In this document: piece by piece, positions 12,600 to 24,685 of the stretch | Layout: every line of letters begins with the position of its first letter | Position numbering within the stretch: the stretch's first letter is position 1 | Assembly: GCA_963693085.1 (NCBI GenBank) | Contig: OY856412.1 | Location: forward strand, 965,368,281-965,432,280 | Length of the DNA stretch: 64,000 nt | Direction of reading: 5' to 3' | DNA from: Alisma plantago-aquatica | Lineage: Eukaryota; Streptophyta; Magnoliopsida; Alismatales; Alismataceae | The notes under the pieces: model-generated | What the model was told of the DNA's origin: nothing | The model's input: the letters and a program-made list of their open reading frames with translations, nothing else | The model's database searches: none | Translations under genes and position numbers: made by a program

Positions 12600-13840
12600 T
12601 GCTAAACCCCTAGTTTAGTCGCTAAGGAAATTAAACCAGCTATTGAAGGAAGTTGTGAAAAAGGAAGTAACAAAACTACGCAATGTAGGGATCATCTACA
12701 CCATCAGTGATAGCAACTGGGTCAGCCCAATCCATGTCATATCAAAGAAGGGAGGGATGACAGTAGTGAAAGGAAACATTGGGGATGAAGTAGCCACTCT
12801 GACATTTATAGGGTGGAGAATGTGCATCGACTACCACAAGATTAATATTGCAATGAGAAAAGATCACTTCCCTCTTCCTTTCATCGACCAAGTTCTTGAA
12901 AGGCTTGCGGGACAATTCTACTTTTGTTTTCTTGATGGGTACACTCAGGGTTTTATCAAGTCCCCATCCACCCTGATGACTAGGAAAAAACTACTTTTAC
13001 CTGTATCTACGGGACACATGCCTTCAGAAGAATGCCTTTCGTATTATGTAATGTGCTTGTTACTTTTCAAAGGTGCATGATATCCATGTTCTTAGATTTT
13101 ATGGAAGACATAATGGAAGTATTGATGGATGACTTCTCAATATATGGACCCAACTTTGACAGATGTCTTGAAAACTTATCAAAGGTATTATAAAGATGTG
13201 AGGAGAAGTAGCTTGTGCTTAATTGGGAAAATTGACATTTTATAATGATAGAAGGCATAGTGCTAGGGCAAAAAAATTCTAAAAAAATCATGGAAGTGGA
13301 TATGAGCAAGATAGAAGTTATATCAAAGTTACCACCACCAAAATCCATCACATGAGTGAGAAGTTTTCTGTGGCATGCTAGATACTATAGAAGATTTGTC
13401 AAATATTTCTCAAAGGTTGTGAAGCCCTTGTCAAACCTTCTTATTAAAGATGTGGATTTTGATTTCTCTAATAAATGCCTCAAATCATTCAATTTCTTGA
13501 AGAATGCCCCGACCACGGCCCCTATACTTCAAGCACCTGATTGGGGATTGCCCTTTTGAAATCATGTGTGATGCCGATGATTATGCCATCAGAGCTATCC
13601 TAGGGAAAAGAAAAGATAAGAAGCACCACACGATCTGCTTTGCTAGTAGAACTCTTAATGAAGTTCATGTAAAATACACCACTATCAAGAAAGAAATTTT
13701 AGTGATAGTATTTGATTTTGATCAGATTAGATCCTACTTAATAGGGTCGAAAGTGAAGGTATACACAGATCATGGGGCCATAAAATATCTTATGCAGAAA
13801 AAGGACACAAAATGGAGACTGTTGTGATGGGCTTTGTTGC
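12600..13840 (+). pseudogene. Athila reverse transcriptase and RNase H, broken
   Basis: RT starts with VVKKEVTKLRNVGIIYTISDSNWVSP (12649-12726), followed by GWRMCIDYHKIN and KDHFPLPFIDQVLERLAG. The catalytic box reads LMDD at 13122-13133, where Athila usually has FMDD. Frameshifts and stops lie between 12950 and 13360. RNase H is in one frame at 13504-13827, with [17 protein letters not shown] and [11 protein letters not shown] supplying the D-E-D residues. These domains copy the RNA template and degrade it; the frame breaks make this copy inactive. Confidence 0.87.
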
Positions 13841-15300
13841 TATAAGAGTTCGATCATGAAATCATTGACAAGAAAGGAATTCAGAACGTGGTGGCTGACC
13901 ACTTGTCTAGAATACACTAAAGAAAATCATATACTAGTAAATGAAAACTACTTAGATGAGGCTTTGATGATGGCTAGGTTGATCAAACCAAATCTGCCTT
14001 GGTTCACTGACATATGTAATTATTTGTCTTGTGAGCAATTGCTCGAGATAACCTACAATCACAAGAAGAAACCTTTCTCTGATATGAAGAATTATTACTT
14101 GGATGACCCATGTTGTTTAAGAAATGTTCTGAAAACTTATACCGGTGTTGTACACTAGAAAAAAATGTTCCTCAAAACCTCAAAGAATGACATTCCTCAC
14201 CTTATGTAGGTCACCATGGAGGTGAAAGGACCAAAGATAAGGTCCTTCAGTCAGGATTTTATTGGCCAACCCTCTTCAAAGATGATATGTCTTTTGTCAA
14301 GTCATGTAAAGAATGCCATCTGATCGGAAATATTACAAAAAGAAATGAGATGCCTATGTCTGATAGGGTGGAAGTGGAGATCTTTGATGTTTGGGGAGTG
14401 GATTATATGGGACCTTTCCCTCCCTCCAGAGGAAACAAGTACATTCTGGTTGAAATATATTTTGTCCACAAGTGGGTAGAAGTTGTAGCAACTCCCACCT
14501 GTGACTCTAAGGCAGTTGTGAGACTGTTCGAGAAGACCATTTTTCCTAGATTCGGGATTCCACACACCATCAATAGCAACAGGGGATCCCATTTTGTGGA
14601 AAAATAGTTTGAAGCATTGTTGAAAAAGTATGGTGTTAAGTATAAAATAGCCACACCATACCACCCCCATACGTCAGGATAGGTCGAAGTTTAAAACCAA
14701 AAAATTAAGCAGATATTAGAGGAAACAACTCGGAGGACCCGTAAGGATTGGTTCATGAAGTTAGACGATTCCATGTGGGCATATAGAACTGCTTATAAAA
14801 CACTAATAGGGACTACCTCCTACAAGCTCATCTATGGAAATTCGTGTTATTTTCCCATTGAATTAGAGCACAAGGCCCTTTGGGCCATCAAATTCTTAAA
14901 TATGGATCTAGACAGAGCTGGAAAGAAAATATATTTTACACCTTCATGAGCTTGAGAAACTAAGGCAACATGCCAATGAGAATGCATGCATCTACAAGAA
15001 AAGAACGAAGGTATGGCATGATGCCCACATCAAGCACAAGGATGTTTCCGAAGGAGACAAGGTTCTATTATTCAATTCAAGAATCAATATTTTTCCAGGG
15101 AAACTTAGGTCTAGATGGTGTGGTCGGTTCTTTTTCATCAAGATCTACCCATCTGGGGTAATGGAGATCGCCAGTGAAAATTTTGGTATGTTTAAGGTGA
15201 ATAGGCACATAGTCAAAAGATACTATGAATATGAAGATTTCGTTAGAAGGACAGAACTCGATTTAAAAGAGACACAGCTGGTGCCAACTGAAGAACAATG
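13841..15300 (+). pseudogene. Athila integrase, broken
   Basis: A connection region (13856-14158) is followed by a broken zinc-finger section with CKECHLIGNITKRNEMP (14305-14358). The DDE core follows (14287-14607): VWGVDYMGPFPPSRGNKYILV has the first D, and a FGIPHTINSNRGSHF segment stands where the second catalytic D is expected and reads N. A later segment, 14755-14949, shows [21 protein letters not shown], and the tail to about 15300 is frame-broken. It ends just before the TTGGCAGGCAACCCAAG block typical of the 3' end of Athila pol. Confidence 0.84.
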
Positions 15301-15597
15301 ATAAGCAAGAAATGAATGGGATAGTCAAGCTAAAAGACTTTAAATTAGCACTTCTTGGCAGGCAACCCAAGAGTTTACTACTTTATTTCATATTGGAAAC
15401 TTTCCTTTAGTTCCATCTAGTCTAAATTGTATACATATTTAACTCTAAACTTTCTCTCTCTAAGTAGCCTTTAATTCCTCTAAAATAGATGGTCAATTCT
15501 GAATTCACATCATTGTTACTTTATCCTCAATTGCTTTGATGATGTGTAAAAATGTTGCTTGGTTCAAATCTTAGATGTTTTCTCTTAAAGGTCATGG

Positions 15598-15790
15598 TAT
15601 CGATCAGAACACTTTCATAGTATTTCACCCGCTATCACTTTTGATCGTCTTAGTCGCAACACATAACAATTTTCTTAGAATCAATGTTTCGATCGAGATG
15701 CTTTCAATAAGGTTTCGACCAAAATGATGCTTGACTATTGAAAGTGTCTCGACTGCTATGCACGTAGTGGTCAAAACACTTAGCAACATC
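15598..15790. repeat. CGATC/TTTCGACC motif array, left half
   Basis: Repeated motifs include ATCGATCAGAACACTTTC, TTTCGATCGAGATGCTTTC, GGTTTCGACC and GTCTCGACTGCTATGC. They share the core with the array at 27821-28230 on the other side of the insertion, and lie directly upstream of the TATA box at 15811. Confidence 0.65.
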
Positions 15791-15810
15791 TCAACTGCTA
15801 CGCTACCTGG

Positions 15811-15817
15811 TATAAAA
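15811..15817 (+). promoter_or_regulatory. TATA box in the pol-downstream-ORF spacer
   Basis: CCTGG-TATAAAA-GGC is followed about 25 bp later by a CT-rich tract. Without the chromovirus insertion it would lie about 1 kb upstream of the ATG at 28281, so it could drive a separate transcript for that ORF. The alternative is that this stretch is itself an inserted LTR fragment. Confidence 0.5.
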
Positions 15818-16347
15818 GGCACTCTCGCGTGTACTATAAACCTCTCACACTCTTACTCTCTCTTGCGTTGTGCTCTGACAAAGATTGACATAGGCTCTTT
15901 GTGTGATCAGACATCGACGACGATCTAACATGCGGTATGATCACCAGCACCACCCTCATACTCACTGACAACATTCTGAACTCGTCGTCGCTCTTTCTTG
16001 CCCCTTCTGACCATTCAATTTTCTCTACAAGGTAACCTTCCAAACCCTTCTTTAAATCTTCACCGACTCACAATTTTTCTACCTTCTTCTTCCCCCCGCA
16101 GTCAGCTCTCGACCATGTTCCTATCATCACCCCAACCACCAGTCGCAATCTTATTTCTCCATTCTAAGCTGAAATCGACTTTGTTTTGACCCTTTGCCTT
16201 CTAAAAAACCCTTTTCATCACCAACAAAAGCCACCTTTTTCCTCCCCACGTTGTTTGATTCCCCTTTGATAGCAAGACGCCTCACCTTTATTTCTTCTCT
16301 CCCTTCACATTTGGTCCTTCCCTGATGTGTTGCAGTTACAACATATG

Positions 16348-19300
16348 TGTAACGACACTGCCCCCCAGTAACCCCCCCCCCAATTAAGGGGGACCAAGAG
16401 GTTAGAGTTGTTATCCCAATTAACAGAATCAAAAGTTCGACAAATAATCAGAAATAATTATAAAATTCTACCAAACTATACTGAAAGATGGTATAAAATA
16501 AAACTTTGCATACCTTTTAAAAACTTTAGATATCTACTGCTATACACAACTTGAATTTATTCTATCTAATCCTCCTTGCACTTTATTTCTTATTTTCACA
16601 ATGTGTCACTTTACTGTTTGTTCTTTTCAGGGTTGTACCTAAAACACTGACAAACAAAACATCGGTCAGAATATATGAATATGACGGTATGTGGGGACAA
16701 CCAAAATTTCACAAATATGGCTAACAATCTAGATATCACAATCAAGTTAGTTAACAAGCCAATTTACGCTTTCAATGTGACAGTCTCCACCACTTTTGCC
16801 CTAACCCTGGAATACCCTCTTTAGGGTTTCTCTTTTGCCATTGACTTAAGGCCACCTTCTCAATCCCGAGCTTGGTGTCTGCGGTCACCTCTCATGGTGC
16901 CCATTAGTCATGCAACAAAGAGCACCTTCTCAATCCCGAGCTTGGTGTCTGGGGTCACCACTCATGGTACCCATGGGTCTTCCCTACTGGGCTTGACCTT
17001 TTTGCATCATCCATCAAGGTGGCATGTATGTGCGAGAATACACACTTATATTATAATTATGATAATCATAGTGACTTTATGATTTACAAGTATGAATATT
17101 CAAATTGATAGGTTGCATTCAATGCGATCAATCATCTGGAAAACCTTCGGGAAACTAATGTGATTAACCATAATTGACCACATACCTGATCCATAGCAAC
17201 TTGATGTCTAAGAAATAATGATAAAGAACAATCAAATAAGCAATTAACAATATCCTAAAATTAGTGCAATACAACCAAGTGTTATAGTTTATCCAAAACA
17301 TTCTCAAGATAGACTTGTATTCCACCTTCGGCTTTCTAGGCCCACTTTAGGGTTTTATTAGGGTTTTAACCTCCATAATACTTTTATCACATTTAATGCT
17401 CTCTTAGTTCACAAACCCTAATTTCAACATCATAAGCCCAATTATCATATTTGGTTTCTTTCAAATTAACAACTCATATTTCCTTATAGTTCAATTCATA
17501 TATGAACTCTATTTATCACTAATTTCACATTAATCCACTAGAAAACCATAATTACTCAATTAAGGGTATTTATCCACAATTAGGAACTTTTATACTCAAA
17601 ATAACTTAGAACCATCAAATCTCAGCTTTATACACGAATTTGAACAATTAAAGTCATTAAGAATCATAATCACTAACATTAGGGTTTCAAGGCCCATTAA
17701 ATCTCATTTATGTACATGAAACCCTAAATTAATGAAATTATGCATAAAGTTCATCCTTTTATATCTAATGTATCTTTTTATAATCAACAGGTTAATATCA
17801 ACTTTAATAATCCATATAACCCTTCTCGATACATTAATCATCTTAAATTAGGGTTTCTTAATCATTAATGCATTAAAGTTGATGACTTCCACTACTTTTC
17901 GAATTGTAAGATTAATTAGCTTCTAAATCTATTTTTAATGTATTCCTCAGATTTTTCTAATCAAAATTCATATATTACATGTATCAATCTGAGCTACCAT
18001 TACTCAACTATAAATTTTGCAAGTTTTACTTACTTGGACCAATGAGATGTTGACACGTCATTCGTCGCATTCAATATTCCTCCTGCATAACCCGACCACT
18101 TAAAACATATTGAAAGGACACTTATGCCCCTACGTGACTACTTGGTTCTGCATAAACAGGAGGGGCAATTTTGTCCAGAGGCTCCTGGTCGTCTTCTTCC
18201 TTGCGGAACCCTCCGTTGTCGTTGCAGCAGGGATCAGGCGTGGCCATGCCGCCCTTTCCAGACCTTGAAGGCCACCAGGGGCAGCCCCCCTGCCTCTATC
18301 ACGCCCCTCTGTGCACGACCATGCCTTCAAAATGTGGTTACGGCGGCTGGGCTTCACGCAAAAAAGGTCTGCAACTGCGGACGGCCTGCAACCTTCCGTC
18401 GAGTCTCCTCCTTAGACCCCCGAGGTGTGTGAGTGTCGGGGAGGGTCTAGGCACCCCCTGCACCTCCGTGCCAACTCATAAGGTCGGGGTCTCGTTAGTA
18501 GTAGTATGAGAAGAGGATATTTGTGAGGTTCTTCACCAGTGTTCCTAGGTGGACGAAGACCTACAGATCCTGACCTGTTGTCAACGTGCCTCGAACCAAT
18601 GTATGTCTAGGTCAAGGAGTTCGTGGTGATGAAGATCGGATGACCATGACTGATGGTAGTGTCTGCTCTATATGTGATGGCTAATGGGGATCTTTATATA
18701 CTCCATGAAGAGTGCCCTAGATAATACTAGAAGAATCAAGAAGGGAGAAAGAATAACATGGCTCCAGCCTGGTTCTCTTTTCCTCTGGTCAAACTTTCCC
18801 CCCATGTCTAATGTATACAACTTGTTTCCTCCTCTCCTCTTAAACACTTTCCAAACCCATCGTTCCTTAATAAGAAATCCAACTCATGGCTTATTCCAAA
18901 TATTTCCTCTTTTTCTTTTATATTAATTTCTCTTTCATGAGGCTATCACTCAAAGCCTGCCTATTGGATACGCATGAGTGTTAAGGAAAGTTACTATATC
19001 CTCAACTTTTACACACAAAAGAAACATAAAGAAAAGACACATATTGGATAACATATTTTTTCAAAAAGGCTCTCCAAAACCTTTTCTCTTGAGAACTCAC
19101 TTTCCTTATCAAACAAAGAGGGAAAACCTTGCATTGTTTTTCAACCAAATTTTAAAGGAAGCTATGAATTGATATTATCTACTCGTGTACCAATTTTGAA
19201 ACCCAAATTCCAAAGGAAAAGGGTGTTTCCTTCATATGCAAGTTATTCATTAATAAAAACCAAATTAATTGATATTTCCTCTTTCTTTTGCCATTATCTT

Positions 19301-19821
19301 ATCATCTTGGATTCCTTGGACCTCAAGGAATCCTAAAGGCACGAATTTTACCCTTGGAGGCTACCTCTTAGCCTTCTAGAGGCTTCTACCTCTATCTTTT
19401 CTCCTTTCCTTACTTATTCCTTTTATTAAATGATTTCTTTTCAAGGATTTCTCTTTTTCTTTCATTTCCTTTTTCCTCTTTTCATATTTCTTTTATTAGA
19501 AATCACATAGAAATGAAATTTATTTAATTGTGGCCATTAATTCCACTTTCTAGATATTTCTATGTATTTCTCATAATTACTTTGCTTAATATCCATTATC
19601 TTGTATATTTTCCTTTTATTTGGACTTTTCTTCTTTTCTTCTCTTTTATATCCATTATTGGATTAATTTGATAATAGAATTTATGCAATTCCTATCAAAA
19701 GGGAAATTTGAAAAGAAATCAATATTTTGAAGAAAAGCATACAACCTTTTCAATTACGTCCATATTCACAAAATCTTTACAATTCAATTATGAAAACATT
19801 TGCAAAATTGAGGTTGTAACA
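16348..19821 (-). repeat. 3' LTR of the nested chromovirus
   Basis: Minus-strand ends TGTTACAACC... and ...GTCGTTACA, about 3474 bp. It is nearly identical over long stretches to 24288-27818: the roughly 150 bp around 17281-17430 match 25262-25410 with about one difference. It contains a GC-rich block at 18124-18480 and a TATA box at 18692-18700. Small ORFs in the GC-rich block are not conserved in frame with the other LTR. Confidence 0.9.
18692..18700 (-). promoter_or_regulatory. TATA box in the chromovirus LTR
   Basis: Minus strand reads GTATATAAAGATCC, and the same element is present in the partner LTR at about 26694-26703. The GC-rich block (18124-18480) begins about 200 bp downstream in the transcription direction, as expected for transcribed LTR sequence. 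Confidence 0.55.
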
Positions 19822-19835
19822 TCCTTCCCCTCTTA
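19822..19835 (-). other. Polypurine tract of the nested chromovirus
   Basis: Minus strand reads TAAGAGGGGAAGGA immediately before the LTR start TGTTACA, the plus-strand primer site for reverse transcription. Confidence 0.8.
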
Positions 19836-22800
19836 TAGGAATTTTGCCCTCAAAATTCCCTCAAACATACAAACAAATAGGATAAGACTTCCTCATGTCC
19901 ATCATGGCTCCCATGTGGTTTCACCCTCTCCATGGTACCTCCCAAGAACCTTCATCATCTCATATTCTTGCATCTGAGTTCTTTCTCACCTTGGTACCTT
20001 GTACCCTCATAGGTGACTCAGGACATTTCAGCTTCTCCCAAAGCTAATTGGGTTCATGGCTCAGCACATGTCTTGGGTACCTCACATAGTGCTCTAGATC
20101 AGACTCGTAGAGCACATCACGTTATCCTGAGGGGTAAGACTAAACATAACCATCTCCACCAATCCATCTCAAAAGGACCCATATATCGGGGACTCAGCTT
20201 TCTCAGTTGTAGCTTAGAGGGGTTGGATTTTCACATCACATATTCTCCTACAGTGAACTGCATGTCAGTCTGCTTTGCATCAACTCACAACTCATGTCAC
20301 CCCTAGGCTTCCTCAGCCATTGTATGATCAAAGCGACTTCATCTGCACACACTGTGGTCCTTTTCTGACCTTTGCGAGTTCCCTTCACCAACATTATCTT
20401 AATGAAGTGGTGACCGACACAACCACCCTTATAGAGCTTCTTTACATCCTGATACTGGCTATGGTGGTTATCATCACATCTCTCATAGGGAAAGAACTGC
20501 CCCTCATGTATCACCCTGAATGAGCACACATGCTCTCATCAGACCCTCTTGTCTAGATCATACTAACCATTAGTTAGGGGTGATAATATGTACTCACATC
20601 GAGTTCTTCATGTATCTACTTCCACTTTATGGAAGTGAATCTTGAGGTCATATTCAAGAACTTTTGAACTTGCATCCTAGTGCAGTTGAACCATCTCTCT
20701 TACTTGTAGTTCAATTGGATCTATCTCTTGACAGTACTCCCTCTTTCTCTTAGATTATGTCATCTAGGTAACGCGATCTTACCATAACCCATATTGCATC
20801 TTGACCTTCCTTGGTCCATTGGAGACTTACCACAACATCCATAGTGATGAACTCCCATTCCCTCTCGGGGACTCTTTATCCTCTATATCAACTCATTGGG
20901 TTACTGGTGTTCGTCCTTCACCTCTTGGCATGCATGGTGACAAGCCACATGAAACTTCATCTTAGGTATCCAAAGAACTACTGCCACTTACTATCTTAGT
21001 AGTACCACAGTGTATGATGAACTTAAAATCATGATCTCCTACATGTCATGATTCCTTAAGGTTGATTCCTCAGAAAGCCTAAAACACTCTAGTCGTGAGC
21101 TTCATCGCCTTCTTTTCCATAGAAGCGCATCTGAGGTTCTACAACCATCCTTCTATCGCATCAAGGCCTACGCTGGCTAACCAAACAACCACTAACTTGA
21201 TCAACATATCTCATTACATCTGAGTGTTAGCCAAACATATCTCCTTTTCCAAACTTAGGGTTAACCTAACAACCTCTTCTAGCCTCCAGCTAAACTAGGC
21301 AGCTGCATCTCAACCAGAGCATCCATTACTACCTTTCATATTTAGGTGCTAGGTAACAGTGAAGACATGCACCTCCCTGTATTCCACTTATTATCTCATC
21401 TCAGACTCTAAGACTATCTTCATCAAGGGAATTCAGAGCTCATTCTCTTGGTTATCAAACTCTACCTTGTATAGTTCATAAGTTCCACATAACTCGTGAT
21501 AAAAACATCCTCATAAGATGACTACCTTAGTTCTCTTAGTGTTTGTTCGACATCCACACATCGTACACTCTTCAAGGGTATGTTATTATCTCTATCCTCA
21601 TGCATCATAGCAACATTTCTACTCACATCATCTTTATCTTTGGTGTATGGCATGCGTACTGTCCTATCTCTCACCCCCATAACAAGAGGAAATAAGCATT
21701 TGGCGGTCGTCCAAACACAGAGTTCTTCCCGTTACAAGAATAGAGATGGTGCATCTCACATTTCCAGTACACCTTCAAATCTAAGTTGAAATGTGCATCA
21801 CATGTCTCCACATCATGAACATCTCGACATCAGGGTTACTTCCATGGAAAACTGGTCTCGAATGCACTTGAGTCATCACACCATCCTTGGTCATCTCTTC
21901 TAGGTCTGTAGGGTATCAGCACTTTTGGGGTCATCCCTCTTCCCTTATGCATCAGAGAGTGCCCTCTTCATTTGCCCTTTGGGTCCCATGAGTTCATGAA
22001 GGTGATCAATCTCCTAACCCATGGCCTTTAGACAATGAAAACTGTTACCTCCCGACCCTATGGTCATGTGCAACTAGGGAATTAGGAAACTCCTACTTTC
22101 ATTGGCCTTATCCCTACCCGACCCTAGGATAGACTTAGGATTCTAACATAGTACATATCCAACTTGAAATCTTACCCAAGTCTCCATCATCTCTCATGAC
22201 ATTTGTGGTCTGATTTCCATCCTTTCATAGGGATCGTGGCGACCTACCTGCCTTGGTCAGGCCCCATCCCCATGCACTTAGAGATGATTATCTATGGGTC
22301 TGTAGGTTCATTATCTTACTATGTACTCTCCACTTAGCTTCTCAAGATCCTATGAGACCTCTTTAGGTTACCTCAACCCAACAAATGTTGATCCATACCC
22401 TACAGAAGGGTCCCTCTCCCAAGATGGGAGGAAACTACATCTTGATAGGAACAAAGGTCACAAACGTCCCTACATCTCATGTTTATATCCGCATGAGCAT
22501 GCTTAACCCTGTCAAGCTACTAGGGCATGTAGCTAGTAAAAAGACCACCTACTAAACCATGCTAGGTCTTCATGATAGGGCATACTTGTTCTCATTCCTC
22601 AATATTGGACCAAGATCATACATGCCCATGTCACCAACTTATAGGCGAGGGGTTCATCAAACATACACCTTAATCTCAGATATTTCCCTTTCCTCTAAAC
22701 ATGAGGAGTGTCATGCTCAATCTATGGAACCTCAAGTCTCATCATGAGCATTAGGTGCACCAGGCACTACTACTTCCCCTCTTAGGTCTAGGTTCACCTT

Positions 22801-24273
22801 TTTGATGTCCCACTGCATACTCAACCTTTTAACCACGAACCAAGCATGTACAAGGTATAGAATGCACTTCCTATTATCCTTCTACTCGAGCAACACCTCA
22901 GAGTGGAGTCCTCCTCAAGGACAACCAACTAGGTATAAAGCCTCACAACTTGTTATTAAACCTCTTCATGGTCTAAGGAACTCTTCCTCCTATCCCTAAA
23001 AGGTTAACACCTATACCATAGGCACATAGGTACCAGCAGTCTCATCCTCTCTCTAGGGTTTGGTTCCTCTAAAGGCAACCAAGATACCATCAACCTCCAG
23101 GGATCGTGCATGAAGCAACCACAACCATCCTCTTAGGTCGCATCATCCTCAACTTCTCGGGGTTTCTCCTAGCCCAGAGTCTTAACCTCCAACCTTCTAG
23201 CTCGGGCCCTTCTCTCTCTCTCTCTAGAGCTTAACCCTACAACAACCTTACTACTGAAGGTCCTCTCTCTAAGGTGGATCAAGCTCACAAGCGTACACCT
23301 ACATGAGAGAAACCTATGTTCTCCCAAGATTATCTAAAACTCTTCATGCTTATCTCATAAGCTATCGAACATACTCTCCTGGATAGGTTTTTAGCCTACT
23401 ATCAGCCCTACTGACGTACTTTGGGTGCAACTTTTCCATGCTCATATAAGCTCATATGGTTTCTATATGGTCATCACTAACCTCATCAATGAAGGAGTTA
23501 TCCTTCATCCAAACATGCACGACCCTTCACAGGGTTGGATCGCCAAGGTACTAGGTCATCCAACCTCACATGGCTCATATCGTCATGGGTATCCAAACTA
23601 AAATCATGTCCATTCACACACATGGTCTACCATGACATCTAGCTCATCGTGTCATCTCTCTCTCTAACCTTCACTTAGGTTTATGGTTAGCATCATCCTT
23701 AGAGGATGTGCCATGTCTCTACTTATAATGGAGGTCTCTACCTCCAAGACTAACTCTCTCTACTTATCCTCCTGACAAGAAGGTCTAGCCTCAAGTCTCC
23801 CCTAAGGGCATGACAACATATGTCATACGACCTAATCATGCAACTATTCTTTAGTTTACGCTTAAACTATTAAGCTTATGTCCATGCCATCTTATTTACA
23901 TGCTTTTCATTAATTTTGGTGGAGGATTCCTTAACCTGATCATGCATACGCTATCCTCAAGAGGGTGAGGAAGAGAGATAAAATCCTAAACCTTATAATC
24001 CTAACAGAATTAGGGTTGAGAAGGGATGAAAATAGATGAGAGAGTCCTAAAGGTATCTTATTTCGAGTCAGATCCTAAGACATTGGCCAGGAAATCACAT
24101 AGATCTGGGAGTCCTCATATTCTGACTAGCGGTGCGGAGGAAAATATTACCAGCCCCCAGATGTCATCCTTTTCTAGACACCTCTGTCTGTCGAAAAATC
24201 CTCTAATAACTCCCTTGGGTTCTACAGAGTTTGTAAAATTTAATAATTACTAAAGATTAGATGAGGAACCAGT
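19836..24273 (-). pseudogene. Heavily decayed chromovirus gag-pol
   Basis: No long ORF survives. On the minus strand, integrase zinc-finger remnants (YQDVKKLY, VKGTRKGQKR) are seen at 20250-20530. Integrase C-terminal/chromodomain remnants are seen at 19870-20110: VLSHEPN, LWEKLKCPESPMRVQGTKVRK, KVLGRYHG and TTWEP, with stops between. These match the end of chromovirus pol. Gag, protease and RT were not recognised with confidence between 20530 and 24270. Short plus-strand ORFs here are not genes. Confidence 0.72.
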
Positions 24274-24285
24274 GCTCTGATACCA
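24274..24285 (-). other. Primer-binding site (tRNA-Met) of the nested chromovirus
   Basis: Minus strand reads TGGTATCAGAGC, separated by 2 bp from the LTR end at 24288. Confidence 0.88.
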
Positions 24286-24287
24286 AA

Positions 24288-24601
24288 TCTAACGACCCTG
24301 CCTCCCAGTAACCCCCAATTAAGGGAGACCAAGAGGTCAAATCTGTTATCCCAATTAATAGGATCAAAGGTTCGACAAATAATCAGTAATAATTATAAAA
24401 TTCTACAAAACTATACTGAAAGCTGGTATAAAATAAAACTTTGCATACCTTTTAAAAACTTTGGATATCTACTGCTATCCACAGCTTGAATCTATTCTAT
24501 CTAATCCTCTTCGTACTTTATTTCTTATTTTCACAATGTGTCACTTTACTGTTTGTTCTTTTCAGGGTTGTACCTAAAACGCCAACAAACAAAATATCGG
24601 T

Positions 24602-24685
<84 letters not shown>

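Larger units (their letters stand above)
15301..16347 (+). other. Athila pol-downstream-ORF spacer, left half
   Basis: No credible gene. It holds the GGCAGGCAACCCAAG junction block (15357-15372), an array of CGATC/CGACC motifs (15598-15790), a TATA box (15811-15817) and a pyrimidine-rich stretch (15839-15865, CTCTCACACTCTTACTCTCT) resembling a plant initiation region. It ends at the chromovirus insertion; the sequence resumes at 27819. Confidence 0.65.

Noticed and set aside
18124..18509. Overlapping GC-rich ORFs (about 100 codons) in the chromovirus LTRs
   Set aside because: The corresponding ORFs at 26101-26528 have shifted frames and different ends, so there is no protein-level conservation.
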